A DNA stretch of 64,000 nt from JBDXHU01 sp039989475 (GTDB lineage Bacteria; Pseudomonadota; Gammaproteobacteria; Pseudomonadales; Halieaceae), in assembly GCA_039989475.1 (NCBI GenBank), contig JBDXHU010000010.1, positions 496,001 through 560,000 of the forward strand, read 5' to 3'. Numbering within the stretch: the first letter of the stretch is position 1; each line of letters starts with the position of its first letter. The translations under genes and the position numbers were made by a program. The notes beneath the pieces are model-generated. The model did not search any database. It was not told where the DNA came from and saw only the letters and a list, made by a program, of their open reading frames with translations. This document shows positions 49,044-56,042 of this stretch, piece by piece.

Positions 49044-50426
49044 TTGAGCGTCATAGTCCTGCGTAACACCATGCTCGCGGCTGGCCCTGCGCTAGCTGGG
49101 CTGACGGCCTATCTACTGTCGCAAGCCGGGCTGGGACCCGATATCGCAGTAACTGGACTGGTGGCTGTCTGGTGTGTGCTGTGGTGGGTATTTGAGCCGG
49201 TACCCATTCCAGTGACGTCTTTGCTACCGCTGGCCTTGCTGCCCCTGTTCGGTGTGTTGACGCCTGCCCAGGTGGGCCAGGCCTACGGCAGCCCGCTCAT
49301 TCTCTTGCTCCTGGGCGGCTTTATTCTGTCCCGGGCCATGGAGCACAGCGGCGCCCACCGCCGTGTCGCGCTCTATATGATGAGCTTGTTTGGTGCCCAC
49401 AGTGACCGCCGCCTGGTGTTTGGCTTTATGGCGGCCGCGGCCACCCTGAGTATGTGGATATCCAACACCGCGACTGCCCTGATGCTACTACCGGTGGCGA
49501 TGGCCATCCTTGAAAAAGCCAGGGGCGATACCCTGGCGGTGCCCTTGCTGCTGGGTATGGCCTACGCGGCCAGCGTCGGAGGTATCGGTACGCCCATCGG
49601 TACCCCGCCCAACCTGATTTTCATGCAGGTGTTTGAAGAAGTGACCGGCGAGTCGGTCAGTTTCACCCAGTGGATGAGTGTCGGTTTGCCTGTGGTGATT
49701 GTGCTGGTGCCCATAATCGGGCTATGGCTGACACGTCACCTGCATGGTTCCAGTGACGTCGAGTTGCCGGACCCTGGACACTGGCGGACCGAGGAGCGCC
49801 GGGTCATGATCGTACTGACACTGACCGCGCTGGCCTGGATTACCCGCACCGAGCCCTTTGGTGGTTGGCGCGAGTGGCTGGGCCTGTATTCGGCTAACGA
49901 TGCCTCGGTGGCGCTGCTGGCCGTGGTGCTGATGTTCGTGACTCCCAATGGCAAGGGTGAAAAGTTGCTGACCTGGGAGCGCGCCGTGACAATTCCCTGG
50001 GGAGTTTTAATCCTGTTTTCCGGCGGTATTTGCCTGGCCAAGGGTTTTGTCAGCTCCGGCCTCAGTCAGTTGCTGGGTGATTGGCTGGCTTCGCTAAATT
50101 ATTTGCCACTGTGGGGGCTGATAGCCATGATCTGCCTGGTGGTGACCTTCCTCACCGAGACCACCAGTAATACCGCCAGCACCACCCTGTTAATGCCAAT
50201 CCTGGCGGCCGCGGCACTGTCCGCCGGCATTGAGCCTGAAGTCCTGATGATACCGGCGGCGATGACCGCGAGTTGTGCCTTTATGTTACCTGTGGCAACG
50301 GCGCCGAATACGGTGGTCTATGGCAGTGGCCGTATTGCCGTGCAGCGCATGGTGCGCGAGGGATTCGTGTTGAACCTGGTGGGCGTCACCGTGGTGACTG
50401 CGGTTTGTTACTGGCGTTTGGTTTGA
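49044..50426 (+). CDS. DASS/SLC13 family anion:sodium symporter
   Basis: A 460-residue membrane protein with about eleven helices. The two SNT sodium/substrate motifs are ISNTATALMLLPVAMAI and ETTSNTASTTLLMPIL, typical of divalent anion (dicarboxylate/sulfate) symporters, with VPIPVTSLLPLALLPLFGV near the start. TTG start with GGAG 9-10 bp upstream. It lies 72 bp downstream of the dehalogenase-like gene on the same strand. Substrate inferred only at the class level. Confidence 0.9.
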   Translation: MSVIVLRNTMLAAGPALAGLTAYLLSQAGLGPDIAVTGLVAVWCVLWWVFEPVPIPVTSLLPLALLPLFGVLTPAQVGQAYGSPLILLLLGGFILSRAMEHSGAHRRVALYMMSLFGAHSDRRLVFGFMAAAATLSMWISNTATALMLLPVAMAILEKARGDTLAVPLLLGMAYAASVGGIGTPIGTPPNLIFMQVFEEVTGESVSFTQWMSVGLPVVIVLVPIIGLWLTRHLHGSSDVELPDPGHWRTEERRVMIVLTLTALAWITRTEPFGGWREWLGLYSANDASVALLAVVLMFVTPNGKGEKLLTWERAVTIPWGVLILFSGGICLAKGFVSSGLSQLLGDWLASLNYLPLWGLIAMICLVVTFLTETTSNTASTTLLMPILAAAALSAGIEPEVLMIPAAMTASCAFMLPVATAPNTVVYGSGRIAVQRMVREGFVLNLVGVTVVTAVCYWRLV

Positions 50427-51733
50427 GGCAGTTCGGCGGCCGCAGCAGCGATGCCGCGCTGCTCATCCACCGAGCGCAGTAGCAGCAGGCCCGCAACCAG
50501 GAAGGCCAGTGTCGACAGCATGGCGGCGCGGTGGTCACCATTGGTTGCGTAGTTGATCAAACCATAGCTCATCGGGCCCAGCAGAGCGGCGACCCTGTTG
50601 GCCAGGCTCCACAGCCCAAAGAACTCGCCGGTACGGGCAGTCGGAGCGAACTGCCCGACCAGGGCGCGGCCGATGGACTGGCTGGCGCCCATGGCCAGGC
50701 CAATCAGGTTGCCAGCAATCCAGAAGCTGATCTCGGCTTCAGCGACCAGTGACAAAACCACCGCCACAATCCACAAACAGAGACTGATGCTGAGTGCTCG
50801 CACCGAGCCAATGCGGTCCTGGAAGAAGCCAAACAGGAAGGCGCCAATAGCGGAGGTGATGTTGACGACCAGGATCAACATTAATAATTGCTGGGTATCA
50901 AAGCCCATAACCTCGCTGGCATAAACCGCGGCCAGTACGATGACTGTACTGACGCCGGCCTGGTAAATGGTGATGCTGATCAGTAGCCGACGCAGGTCCT
51001 TGAACTGGCCCACTTCGCCCATGGACTGGGACAGCTTGGCCAGCACCGCCCGCGCCACCACAGAGAAATCACCCCGGGTCAGCAAGGGCGTGGAACGCTC
51101 CTGCAGGAACAGGAAGGTGGGGATTGCGGCCAGGGTGAACATGGCGGCGGTAATCAGCAGTGTGGGTGCTATCACCTGCTGAGTCGGCAGGCCTTTAGCC
51201 TGGGCCCATTGCACATAGGCCAGGCACAGGCCGAGGGTGATGATGCCGCCGACGTAACCCAGGCTCCAGCCATAACCGGAGATACGGCCCATATGTTCCG
51301 AGTCGGCGATCTCGGGCAGAAACGCTGCCACCAGGTATTCACCGCTGGCGAACATGACATTGCCAAACAGTACGATAAACATGGCTAACAGGTAGTCGCC
51401 GGGTCCAATTAGCGAGAGCAGGGCTGTACCAATGACGCAGCCGACTGTGGTGATTAGCAGGAAGCGCTTTTTGCTGGCGCGCTGGTCGGCCAGGGCGCCG
51501 ATAATCGGCGCGCTGAAAATGACGATAATATTGGCCACAGCAATGGTGGAGGTCCACAGCAGGGTGGCAGTGCCCGGTTCCAGGCCGCCGCTGCCGCCAG
51601 CGACTACGCCGACAAAGTAGGCATTGAAAATGGCGGTAAGGACGACGGTGGTATAGCCGGAGTTGGCAAAGTCATACATGGCCCAGCCAAACAGTTCTCG
51701 CCGTTTGACCGGGGCCGCCCCGGTAACCGTCAT
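50408..51733 (-). CDS. UMF1/ATG22-type MFS transporter
   Basis: A 441-residue transporter with twelve predicted membrane helices. The opening KRRELFGWAMYDFANSGYTT is the hallmark of the UMF1 (vacuole effluxer Atg22-like) branch of MFS, which includes amino-acid or sugar exporters. GFFQDRIGSVRAL gives the MFS inter-helix loop. It overlaps the 3' end of the DASS gene by 19 bp in convergent orientation. Substrate unknown. Confidence 0.9.
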   Translation of the reverse strand: MTVTGAAPVKRRELFGWAMYDFANSGYTTVVLTAIFNAYFVGVVAGGSGGLEPGTATLLWTSTIAVANIIVIFSAPIIGALADQRASKKRFLLITTVGCVIGTALLSLIGPGDYLLAMFIVLFGNVMFASGEYLVAAFLPEIADSEHMGRISGYGWSLGYVGGIITLGLCLAYVQWAQAKGLPTQQVIAPTLLITAAMFTLAAIPTFLFLQERSTPLLTRGDFSVVARAVLAKLSQSMGEVGQFKDLRRLLISITIYQAGVSTVIVLAAVYASEVMGFDTQQLLMLILVVNITSAIGAFLFGFFQDRIGSVRALSISLCLWIVAVVLSLVAEAEISFWIAGNLIGLAMGASQSIGRALVGQFAPTARTGEFFGLWSLANRVAALLGPMSYGLINYATNGDHRAAMLSTLAFLVAGLLLLRSVDEQRGIAAAAAELPQTKRQ

Positions 51734-51809
51734 GTCAGGGGCTCAAAATACTTATCGGGCGCGGAGTTCTCCAGCACCCGAGCGTATGCATTGATGAACT
51801 GCTCCGGTA

Positions 51810-52289
51810 CTAGAGCAGCTCCATCATGGCTTCGGCTGAACTCACCTCGATGCCGGCACCGGGTTCTACGTTCAAGTGGGTAACGCTGCCGTCTTCGACA
51901 ATCATGGCGAAGCGCTGGCTGCGAGTGCCGAGGCCAAATCCGGAACCATCCAGTTCCAGGCCCAGGGCGGCGGTCAGTTCACCATTGCCGTCTGCCAGCA
52001 TGAGGATCTCGGAAGCGTTCTGGGCTTCGCCCCAGGCGCCCATGACGAAGGCGTCGTTGACCGACATGCAGACGATGCTGTCGACTCCGCTGGCCTTGAT
52101 CTTGTCGGCATTGACGACGAAGCCCGGCAGGTGAGTCATGGAGCAGCCCGGCGTAAACGCCCCCGGCACCGCAAACAGCACCACTTTCTTGCCGCCGAAA
52201 ATGGCGTCGGTGGCGATGTCTTCAGGACCCTGGGCCCCCATGGTCTTGAGGGTAAGGCTGGGTACTTTGTCGCCTACTTGTATCGTCAT
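51810..52289 (-). CDS. peroxiredoxin (Prx5 family)
   Basis: A 159-residue thiol peroxidase of the Prx5 subfamily. Peroxidatic Cys49 is in VPGAFTPGCSMTHLPGF, with the Thr46 and Arg (TRSQRFAMIVEDG) of the active site. It lacks a fused glutaredoxin, so it needs an external reductant. The ATG at 52289 (MTIQVGDKVPSLTL) has GGAGAT upstream. The longer frame to 52715 is spurious. It reduces peroxides, probably using glutathione/glutaredoxin as in bacterial relatives. Confidence 0.93.
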   Translation of the reverse strand: MTIQVGDKVPSLTLKTMGAQGPEDIATDAIFGGKKVVLFAVPGAFTPGCSMTHLPGFVVNADKIKASGVDSIVCMSVNDAFVMGAWGEAQNASEILMLADGNGELTAALGLELDGSGFGLGTRSQRFAMIVEDGSVTHLNVEPGAGIEVSSAEAMMELL

Positions 52290-52390
52290 GTTAATCTCCG
52301 TTGTGATGCTGTTGCTGAAAGACAGTGAATGCCCAATGCACTCACCGCCATTGATTATAGACCTGAAGTTATACGAGTGAAGAGCTGTTG

Positions 52391-53026
52391 ATGGATTGCC
52401 CCCTGTGCAACGCAACTGAAACGGCACTCTTTCATCGGGACCAGCGTCGAGATTACCTGCGCTGCGCGGCCTGTCAGCTGGTGTTTGTGCCACCGGCCTA
52501 CCAGCTGAAGGCGACGGCGGAGCGGGCCGAGTACGAATTACATGAAAATGATCCCGCTGACAGCGGCTATCGGCACTTCCTGTCGCGGCTGGCTGAGCCA
52601 TTGCTGCAACGCTTGCCGGCCGGCGCCAGTGGCCTGGATTTCGGCTGTGGTCCCGGCCCGGCCCTGGCGCAGATGCTGCGCGAGGCCGGCTGTACGATAG
52701 CTCTGTACGATCCATTCTTTGCCGCCGATACGGCCGTACTTGAGTCTCGCTACGACTTTATAACCGCCACCGAGGTGGTCGAGCACCTCCACCATCCCGG
52801 TGTCGAATTGAGCCGCCTGTGGAGTCTGCTGGAGCCCGGTGGCTATCTCGGCCTGATGACCAAGCTGGTGATTGATGCCCAGGCCTTTGCCAATTGGCAC
52901 TACAAGAACGATCCGACCCATGTCTGTTTTTTCTCTGTGGCCACCTGGCAGTGGTGGGCCCGGCATTTCCACGCGGAGCTGGAGCTTATCGGCAGTGACG
53001 TTATTTTGCTGCGGCGGGAACGATAA
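52391..53026 (+). CDS. class I SAM-dependent methyltransferase with N-terminal zinc ribbon
   Basis: A 211-residue protein. N-terminal zinc-ribbon-like cysteines: MDCPLCNATET and YLRCAACQLVF (two CxxC pairs). SAM motif I GLDFGCGPGPALAQM, motif II YDPFF, then TATEVVEHLHHPGVEL, typical of Methyltransf_23 (UbiG-like) enzymes. The acceptor is unknown. The 3' end overlaps phaD by 26 bp in convergent orientation. ATG at 52391 chosen; a TTG one codon earlier is possible. Confidence 0.85.
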   Translation: MDCPLCNATETALFHRDQRRDYLRCAACQLVFVPPAYQLKATAERAEYELHENDPADSGYRHFLSRLAEPLLQRLPAGASGLDFGCGPGPALAQMLREAGCTIALYDPFFAADTAVLESRYDFITATEVVEHLHHPGVELSRLWSLLEPGGYLGLMTKLVIDAQAFANWHYKNDPTHVCFFSVATWQWWARHFHAELELIGSDVILLRRER

Positions 53027-53648
53027 TCTGGTGGTAGATATCGCGCACCTGTTGATAGAACTCGCGTTGGTGCTCGCCCAGGTAGGGGGCAATCATGGTC
53101 ATTAACTGGTAGACCCCCTTGTGGATGATCAGCGCTGGTGGGCGGTCATCGTGTAGCAGGTGGTCGTAGTTGAGCCAGTAATTGAGTAGCAGCACCACGT
53201 TGTCGCCCAGGGCCTCGGCCTCGTCCTCCGGCACATGGACCACGGCGGCAGCAGACATCGCCTCCCACACGGCGGAGGTCGCCGCGTGCTTGAGATTGAT
53301 GATGCGACGGAACCGGCGCTTTAATTCGGGGTAGCGGTCGAGCAGGTCGCTGAGGTTGCGATAGAGGAAGCGATAGTTGTACATCTCCTCAAACAGCACG
53401 TAGAAATAAAACCAGTTGTCTTCTACCGACAGGGGTTTGCTGAGGGGTGCGTTGAGTATCTCGCTGATGCCCTGCTCGTACTGGCCGAACAGCTCGGCGA
53501 TGATGACGTCCTTGCCCTTGAAGTGGTAGTACAGGTTGCCAGGGCTGATATCCAGCTCATTGGCGATATCAACTGTGGTGGTATTGGGTTCACCTTCCTG
53601 GTTGAAGAGCAATAAGCTGGTGTGAAGTATCCGGTCCCTGGTCTTCAT
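53001..53648 (-). CDS. phaD: TetR-family regulator PhaD
   Basis: A 215-residue TetR regulator. The N-terminal helix-turn-helix MKTRDRILHTSLLLFNQEGE, VDIANELDISPGNLYYHFKGK closely resembles Pseudomonas PhaD, and the two phasin genes upstream repeat the Pseudomonas phaF-phaI-phaD neighbourhood. PhaD activates the PHA gene cluster in response to acyl-CoA-type ligands. Only 26 bp separate its start from the phaI stop. The polymerase phaC and depolymerase phaZ are not in the window. Confidence 0.85.
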   Translation of the reverse strand: MKTRDRILHTSLLLFNQEGEPNTTTVDIANELDISPGNLYYHFKGKDVIIAELFGQYEQGISEILNAPLSKPLSVEDNWFYFYVLFEEMYNYRFLYRNLSDLLDRYPELKRRFRRIINLKHAATSAVWEAMSAAAVVHVPEDEAEALGDNVVLLLNYWLNYDHLLHDDRPPALIIHKGVYQLMTMIAPYLGEHQREFYQQVRDIYHQIIVPAAAK

Positions 53649-53674
53649 AGGCTAGGGGTGAGCGCGGTCGCTGG

Positions 53675-54136
53675 CTAGCGCCGGCTGGCCGGTTTTGCCC
53701 TGGCTTTGGCTTTAGCTTTGGTCTTCGTCTTGGCTTTGGCTTTGGCCTTGGCCTTAGTCCTGGCGCCAGAATCCATGGCCCTGGCCAGGGCGTCGACCTT
53801 CGCGGTCAGGGCGTCGAGTTTGGCGTTGATGGCTTCCAGTTCCTGGCCGCGGCTGTGCAGGTTGAAGTTGAAACTCTCACGCACCTTGTTGATGCGCTCC
53901 TCCACCGAGCTGGTGCTGGTCTTGCGCATGCTGGAGAGGGAATCGCGCACCTCATCTTCCAGTCGTGCGCCCTTCTTGACCAGGTCCTTGAACAGGCGGG
54001 GTGGTTCCTTGGCCGCCTTGTCCAGGCGATCCTGCGCTTCATCAAAGGCCTTGCCATAGGCTCCCAGGCCGGCCAGCCAGATATTCTTGGCAATTTCGCT
54101 GGCCTTGTCGCTCACATTCGATTTTTCATCGCTCAT
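53675..54136 (-). CDS. phaI: phasin PhaI-like with C-terminal Lys/Ala tail
   Basis: A 153-residue granule-associated protein. Phasin domain about residues 10-120, with NIWLAGLGAYGKAFDEAQDRL and LFKDLVKKGARLEDEV, then a heptad-like helix (ELEAINAKLDALTAKVDALA). Residues 126-153 form a basic Lys/Ala/Thr-rich tail of the histone H1/PhaF type, not expected in a standard PhaI. It is a paralogue of the gene at 54246. Tandem terminators precede it. DNA of the tail is a low-complexity GGCTTT-type repeat. Confidence 0.88.
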   Translation of the reverse strand: MSDEKSNVSDKASEIAKNIWLAGLGAYGKAFDEAQDRLDKAAKEPPRLFKDLVKKGARLEDEVRDSLSSMRKTSTSSVEERINKVRESFNFNLHSRGQELEAINAKLDALTAKVDALARAMDSGARTKAKAKAKAKTKTKAKAKARAKPASRR

Positions 54137-54173
54137 GCTGCGTTACTCCTCCGAGGGGGCCGCTTATCATACT

Positions 54174-54199
54174 AAAAAAAGGGGGCCACATGGTGACCC
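54174..54199 (-). terminator. terminator 2 between phaF and phaI
   Basis: Minus-strand stem GGGGTCAC / GTGGCCCC with one mismatch and an ATG/CAT loop, followed by seven T residues. It lies directly downstream of terminator 1. Confidence 0.75.
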
Positions 54200-54200
54200 C

Positions 54201-54226
54201 AAAAAAGCCGCGTGTCGGGCACGCGG
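54201..54226 (-). terminator. terminator 1 after phaF
   Basis: Minus-strand stem CCGCGTG / CACGCGG with a 5-base loop, followed by C and six T residues. It is a strong intrinsic terminator. With the second one next to it, phaF and phaI expression is well separated, implying that phaI has its own promoter or depends on read-through. Confidence 0.9.
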
Positions 54227-54245
54227 GGATAAGAAATTGTCTTGA

Positions 54246-54809
54246 TCAGTCCTGGGACGCGATGGCGTCGCGCAGACTGTCGAAGCTCTTGCGGGCCCGG
54301 TCCAGGCGCGCTTCAAGTTGCTTGCGAATCTGTTCGTGGTCGACCAGCTTCAGCTCAGGCATTTTTACTTCTGGCAGATCCAGCGTCTTGATTTTCTCTT
54401 TGGCGCTGGATTCAACTTTCTCGCCGCGCTTGACCAGTTCCTTGAACAGGCCTTCCGCTCTGGCGCGGTTTTCCTTCATCCGTGACTGGGCTTCTTCAAT
54501 CTGGGACTGGGCTTCTTCGAAGGCCTTGCCGTAGGCACCGAGGCCGGCCAGGAATACATTGCGGGCGTTTTCCTGGGCTTTCACGACCACCTCCGGCTGC
54601 GCCGGCTTCTTTGTCGCAGCCTTTTTGGCAGTGGCCTTCCTGGCTGTGGCCTTCTTGGCTGTGGCCTTTTTGGCTGTGGCACTCTTGGCTGTGGCACTTT
54701 TGCTTGTGACTTTGCGCGGACCACTTTTCTTCGCAGTCGTCTTGCGAGCGGAAGCTTTCTTGGCTTTCGCCCCGTTTCTGGCTTTGGTCCCGGCGGTGGC
54801 AGTAGCCAT
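54246..54809 (-). CDS. phaF: phasin PhaF-like with N-terminal histone-like Lys/Ala tail
   Basis: A 187-residue protein. Residues 1-70 are a Lys/Ala/Thr-rich low-complexity tail built of repeated KKATA/KSATA units, the histone-H1-like DNA-binding type of PhaF. The phasin domain follows (about 75-187): ARNVFLAGLGAYGKAFEEAQ, LFKELVKRGEKVE and a terminal helix. In Pseudomonas PhaF the tail is C-terminal; here it is N-terminal. The ATG at 54809 begins MATATAGTKARNG; the frame is open to 54953 but without a ribosome site. PhaF-type proteins attach PHA granules to the nucleoid. Confidence 0.85.
   Translation of the reverse strand: MATATAGTKARNGAKAKKASARKTTAKKSGPRKVTSKSATAKSATAKKATAKKATARKATAKKAATKKPAQPEVVVKAQENARNVFLAGLGAYGKAFEEAQSQIEEAQSRMKENRARAEGLFKELVKRGEKVESSAKEKIKTLDLPEVKMPELKLVDHEQIRKQLEARLDRARKSFDSLRDAIASQD
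54627..54701. repeat. five tandem 15-bp units encoding the PhaF tail
   Basis: Plus-strand units GGCAGTGGCCTTCCT, GGCTGTGGCCTTCTT, GGCTGTGGCCTTTTT, GGCTGTGGCACTCTT and GGCTGTGGCACTTTT follow each other without gaps. They encode pentapeptides of the K-K/S-A-T-A type on the minus strand. The number of units is likely to vary between strains by slippage. Confidence 0.85.
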
Positions 54810-54985
54810 GCTGTGAATCCCCTGGTTGCGATCGGTAATACCGCAGCCGGACCAGGCAGTAGGTCGGCAGCGGATACCCATAAAGCTACGGGTAATAATT
54901 AGAAAGTGCATACTAACCGGGCCACTTTTTGAGAGGCGGCGACTGCAGCTCACGGCTGTGTGCCTGTCCTGGAGTTCGCTGTAAA

Positions 54986-55007
54986 TTGGTTTAATAAATC
55001 AGACCAA
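54986..55007. promoter_or_regulatory. TetR-type operator candidate (TTGGTTT-N8-AGACCAA)
   Basis: A 22-bp dyad: arms TTGGTTT and AGACCAA match in 6 of 7 positions around an AT-rich 8-bp spacer. It lies between phaF and the divergent hydrolase, near the PhaD gene. It has the size of a TetR-family operator. Binding is inferred, not shown. Confidence 0.4.
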
Positions 55008-55041
55008 AATAGCGGTGACCGGCGTCCCAGAACCCTCTTGG

Positions 55042-55057
55042 CAGGTGTACGCACCTG
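55042..55057. promoter_or_regulatory. perfect 16-bp palindrome over hydrolase promoter
   Basis: CAGGTG-TACG-CACCTG, a perfect inverted repeat with 4-bp spacer. A TATAGT -10 candidate starts 12 bp further on (55069), so the palindrome covers the -35 region, the position of a classical repressor operator. Confidence 0.5.
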
Positions 55058-55118
55058 GTTTCGCCGCTTATAGTGGGCGTAGAAAGAACGTGCAAAGCGT
55101 CGCTAGTGGAGCCAGTTT

Positions 55119-55904
55119 ATGAGCGCCAACCCCGCAATTCCCCGCCCGGCCCTGTGGCAATCCCTGGCTGAGTTTCGCGCCCTGTTCGAGGTGCTGTCGA
55201 TTGGTCCGGCCAAACCTATCCTGAACCTGGCGCCGTCCGGAGAAGGGCAGCCTGTGCTGGTATTCCCGGGCTTTTTCGCGGCTGACAGAAGCACGGCTAG
55301 ACTTCGTAAGTATCTGAATTCAAAAGGTTTTACGGCCTATGCCTGGGAGGAGGGCCGCAACCCTGGTATTCGCGACGAGTTGTATCAACGGCTTGAGGCG
55401 CGGGTGCTGGAACTGGAGGAGGATCATGGCCGGGCGGTTAGCCTGGTGGGTTGGAGCCTGGGCGGTATCTATGCGCGCCTGATTGCCCATCGTGTCCCCG
55501 CCAGCGTGCGTCAGGTAGTAACCCTCGGTTCACCTTTCGCGATTAGTGAATACGGCGCAGTCAGCGGTGCGGTGGCGCGTTTGTATGAGCGCATGAATCC
55601 CAACCAGTTGGATGACCCCATGCTGGTGCACGAACCTACCTGGCGCCAGCCACCGCCGGTGCCGTCCACCGCGATCTACAGTGAGGGAGACGGTGTGGCC
55701 CACTGGAGCTACTGCATCGACGAGGAAGATGAGTTCACCGAAAACCTGCATATACCCAGTAGTCACCTGGGCATGACCCACAATCCGCTGATTATGTATG
55801 CGCTGGCTGATCGACTGGCCCAGCAGGAAGGCGCCTGGCGTCCGTTTCGCTGGTTGCCGCATCTGCGCGAGACCCTTGGCCGGACCAGGGTGCCCTTGAT
55901 CTAG
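55119..55904 (+). CDS. alpha/beta hydrolase
   Basis: A 261-residue alpha/beta-hydrolase-fold protein. Nucleophile elbow GWSLGGIYA (Ser), oxyanion loop VFPGFFAADRST, and a His near SSHLGMTHNPLI; an Asp/Glu in SEGDGVAHW completes the triad. There is no signal peptide, so it is cytoplasmic. It is divergent from phaF, so a PHA or lipid ester substrate is possible, but no depolymerase-specific lipase box is present. Function uncertain. Confidence 0.8.
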   Translation: MSANPAIPRPALWQSLAEFRALFEVLSIGPAKPILNLAPSGEGQPVLVFPGFFAADRSTARLRKYLNSKGFTAYAWEEGRNPGIRDELYQRLEARVLELEEDHGRAVSLVGWSLGGIYARLIAHRVPASVRQVVTLGSPFAISEYGAVSGAVARLYERMNPNQLDDPMLVHEPTWRQPPPVPSTAIYSEGDGVAHWSYCIDEEDEFTENLHIPSSHLGMTHNPLIMYALADRLAQQEGAWRPFRWLPHLRETLGRTRVPLI

Positions 55905-56042
55905 CGCAACGCTTCGCGCGTAATCGCTATGCGTTAACACTTCTTGATCCTTGCCCCTGCCGGGGAACCTCAAGGATGGGTTAAACTCAAAGATTGTCTA
56001 GCGTGCGGCGCCATGTTCGGCGCAGATAGACGGAGTTTGTCG

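Larger units (their letters stand above)
54810..55118. promoter_or_regulatory. divergent regulatory region phaF / alpha/beta hydrolase
   Basis: 309 bp with no gene. It holds two dyads listed separately (54986-55007 and 55042-55057) and a TATAGT -10 candidate at 55069-55074 for the hydrolase gene. The middle is AT-richer than the neighbouring genes. A site for PhaD would be expected here. Confidence 0.5.

Noticed and set aside
51810..52715. 301-residue reading of the peroxiredoxin gene
   Set aside because: The extra N-terminal part is antisense to the methyltransferase gene and not family-like; the ATG at 52289 has a good ribosome site.
54559..54816. Plus-strand frame with FLAVAFLAVA repeats that looks like a membrane protein
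   Set aside because: It is the reverse reading of the Lys/Ala repeats of phaF, so the hydrophobic repeats are an artefact.
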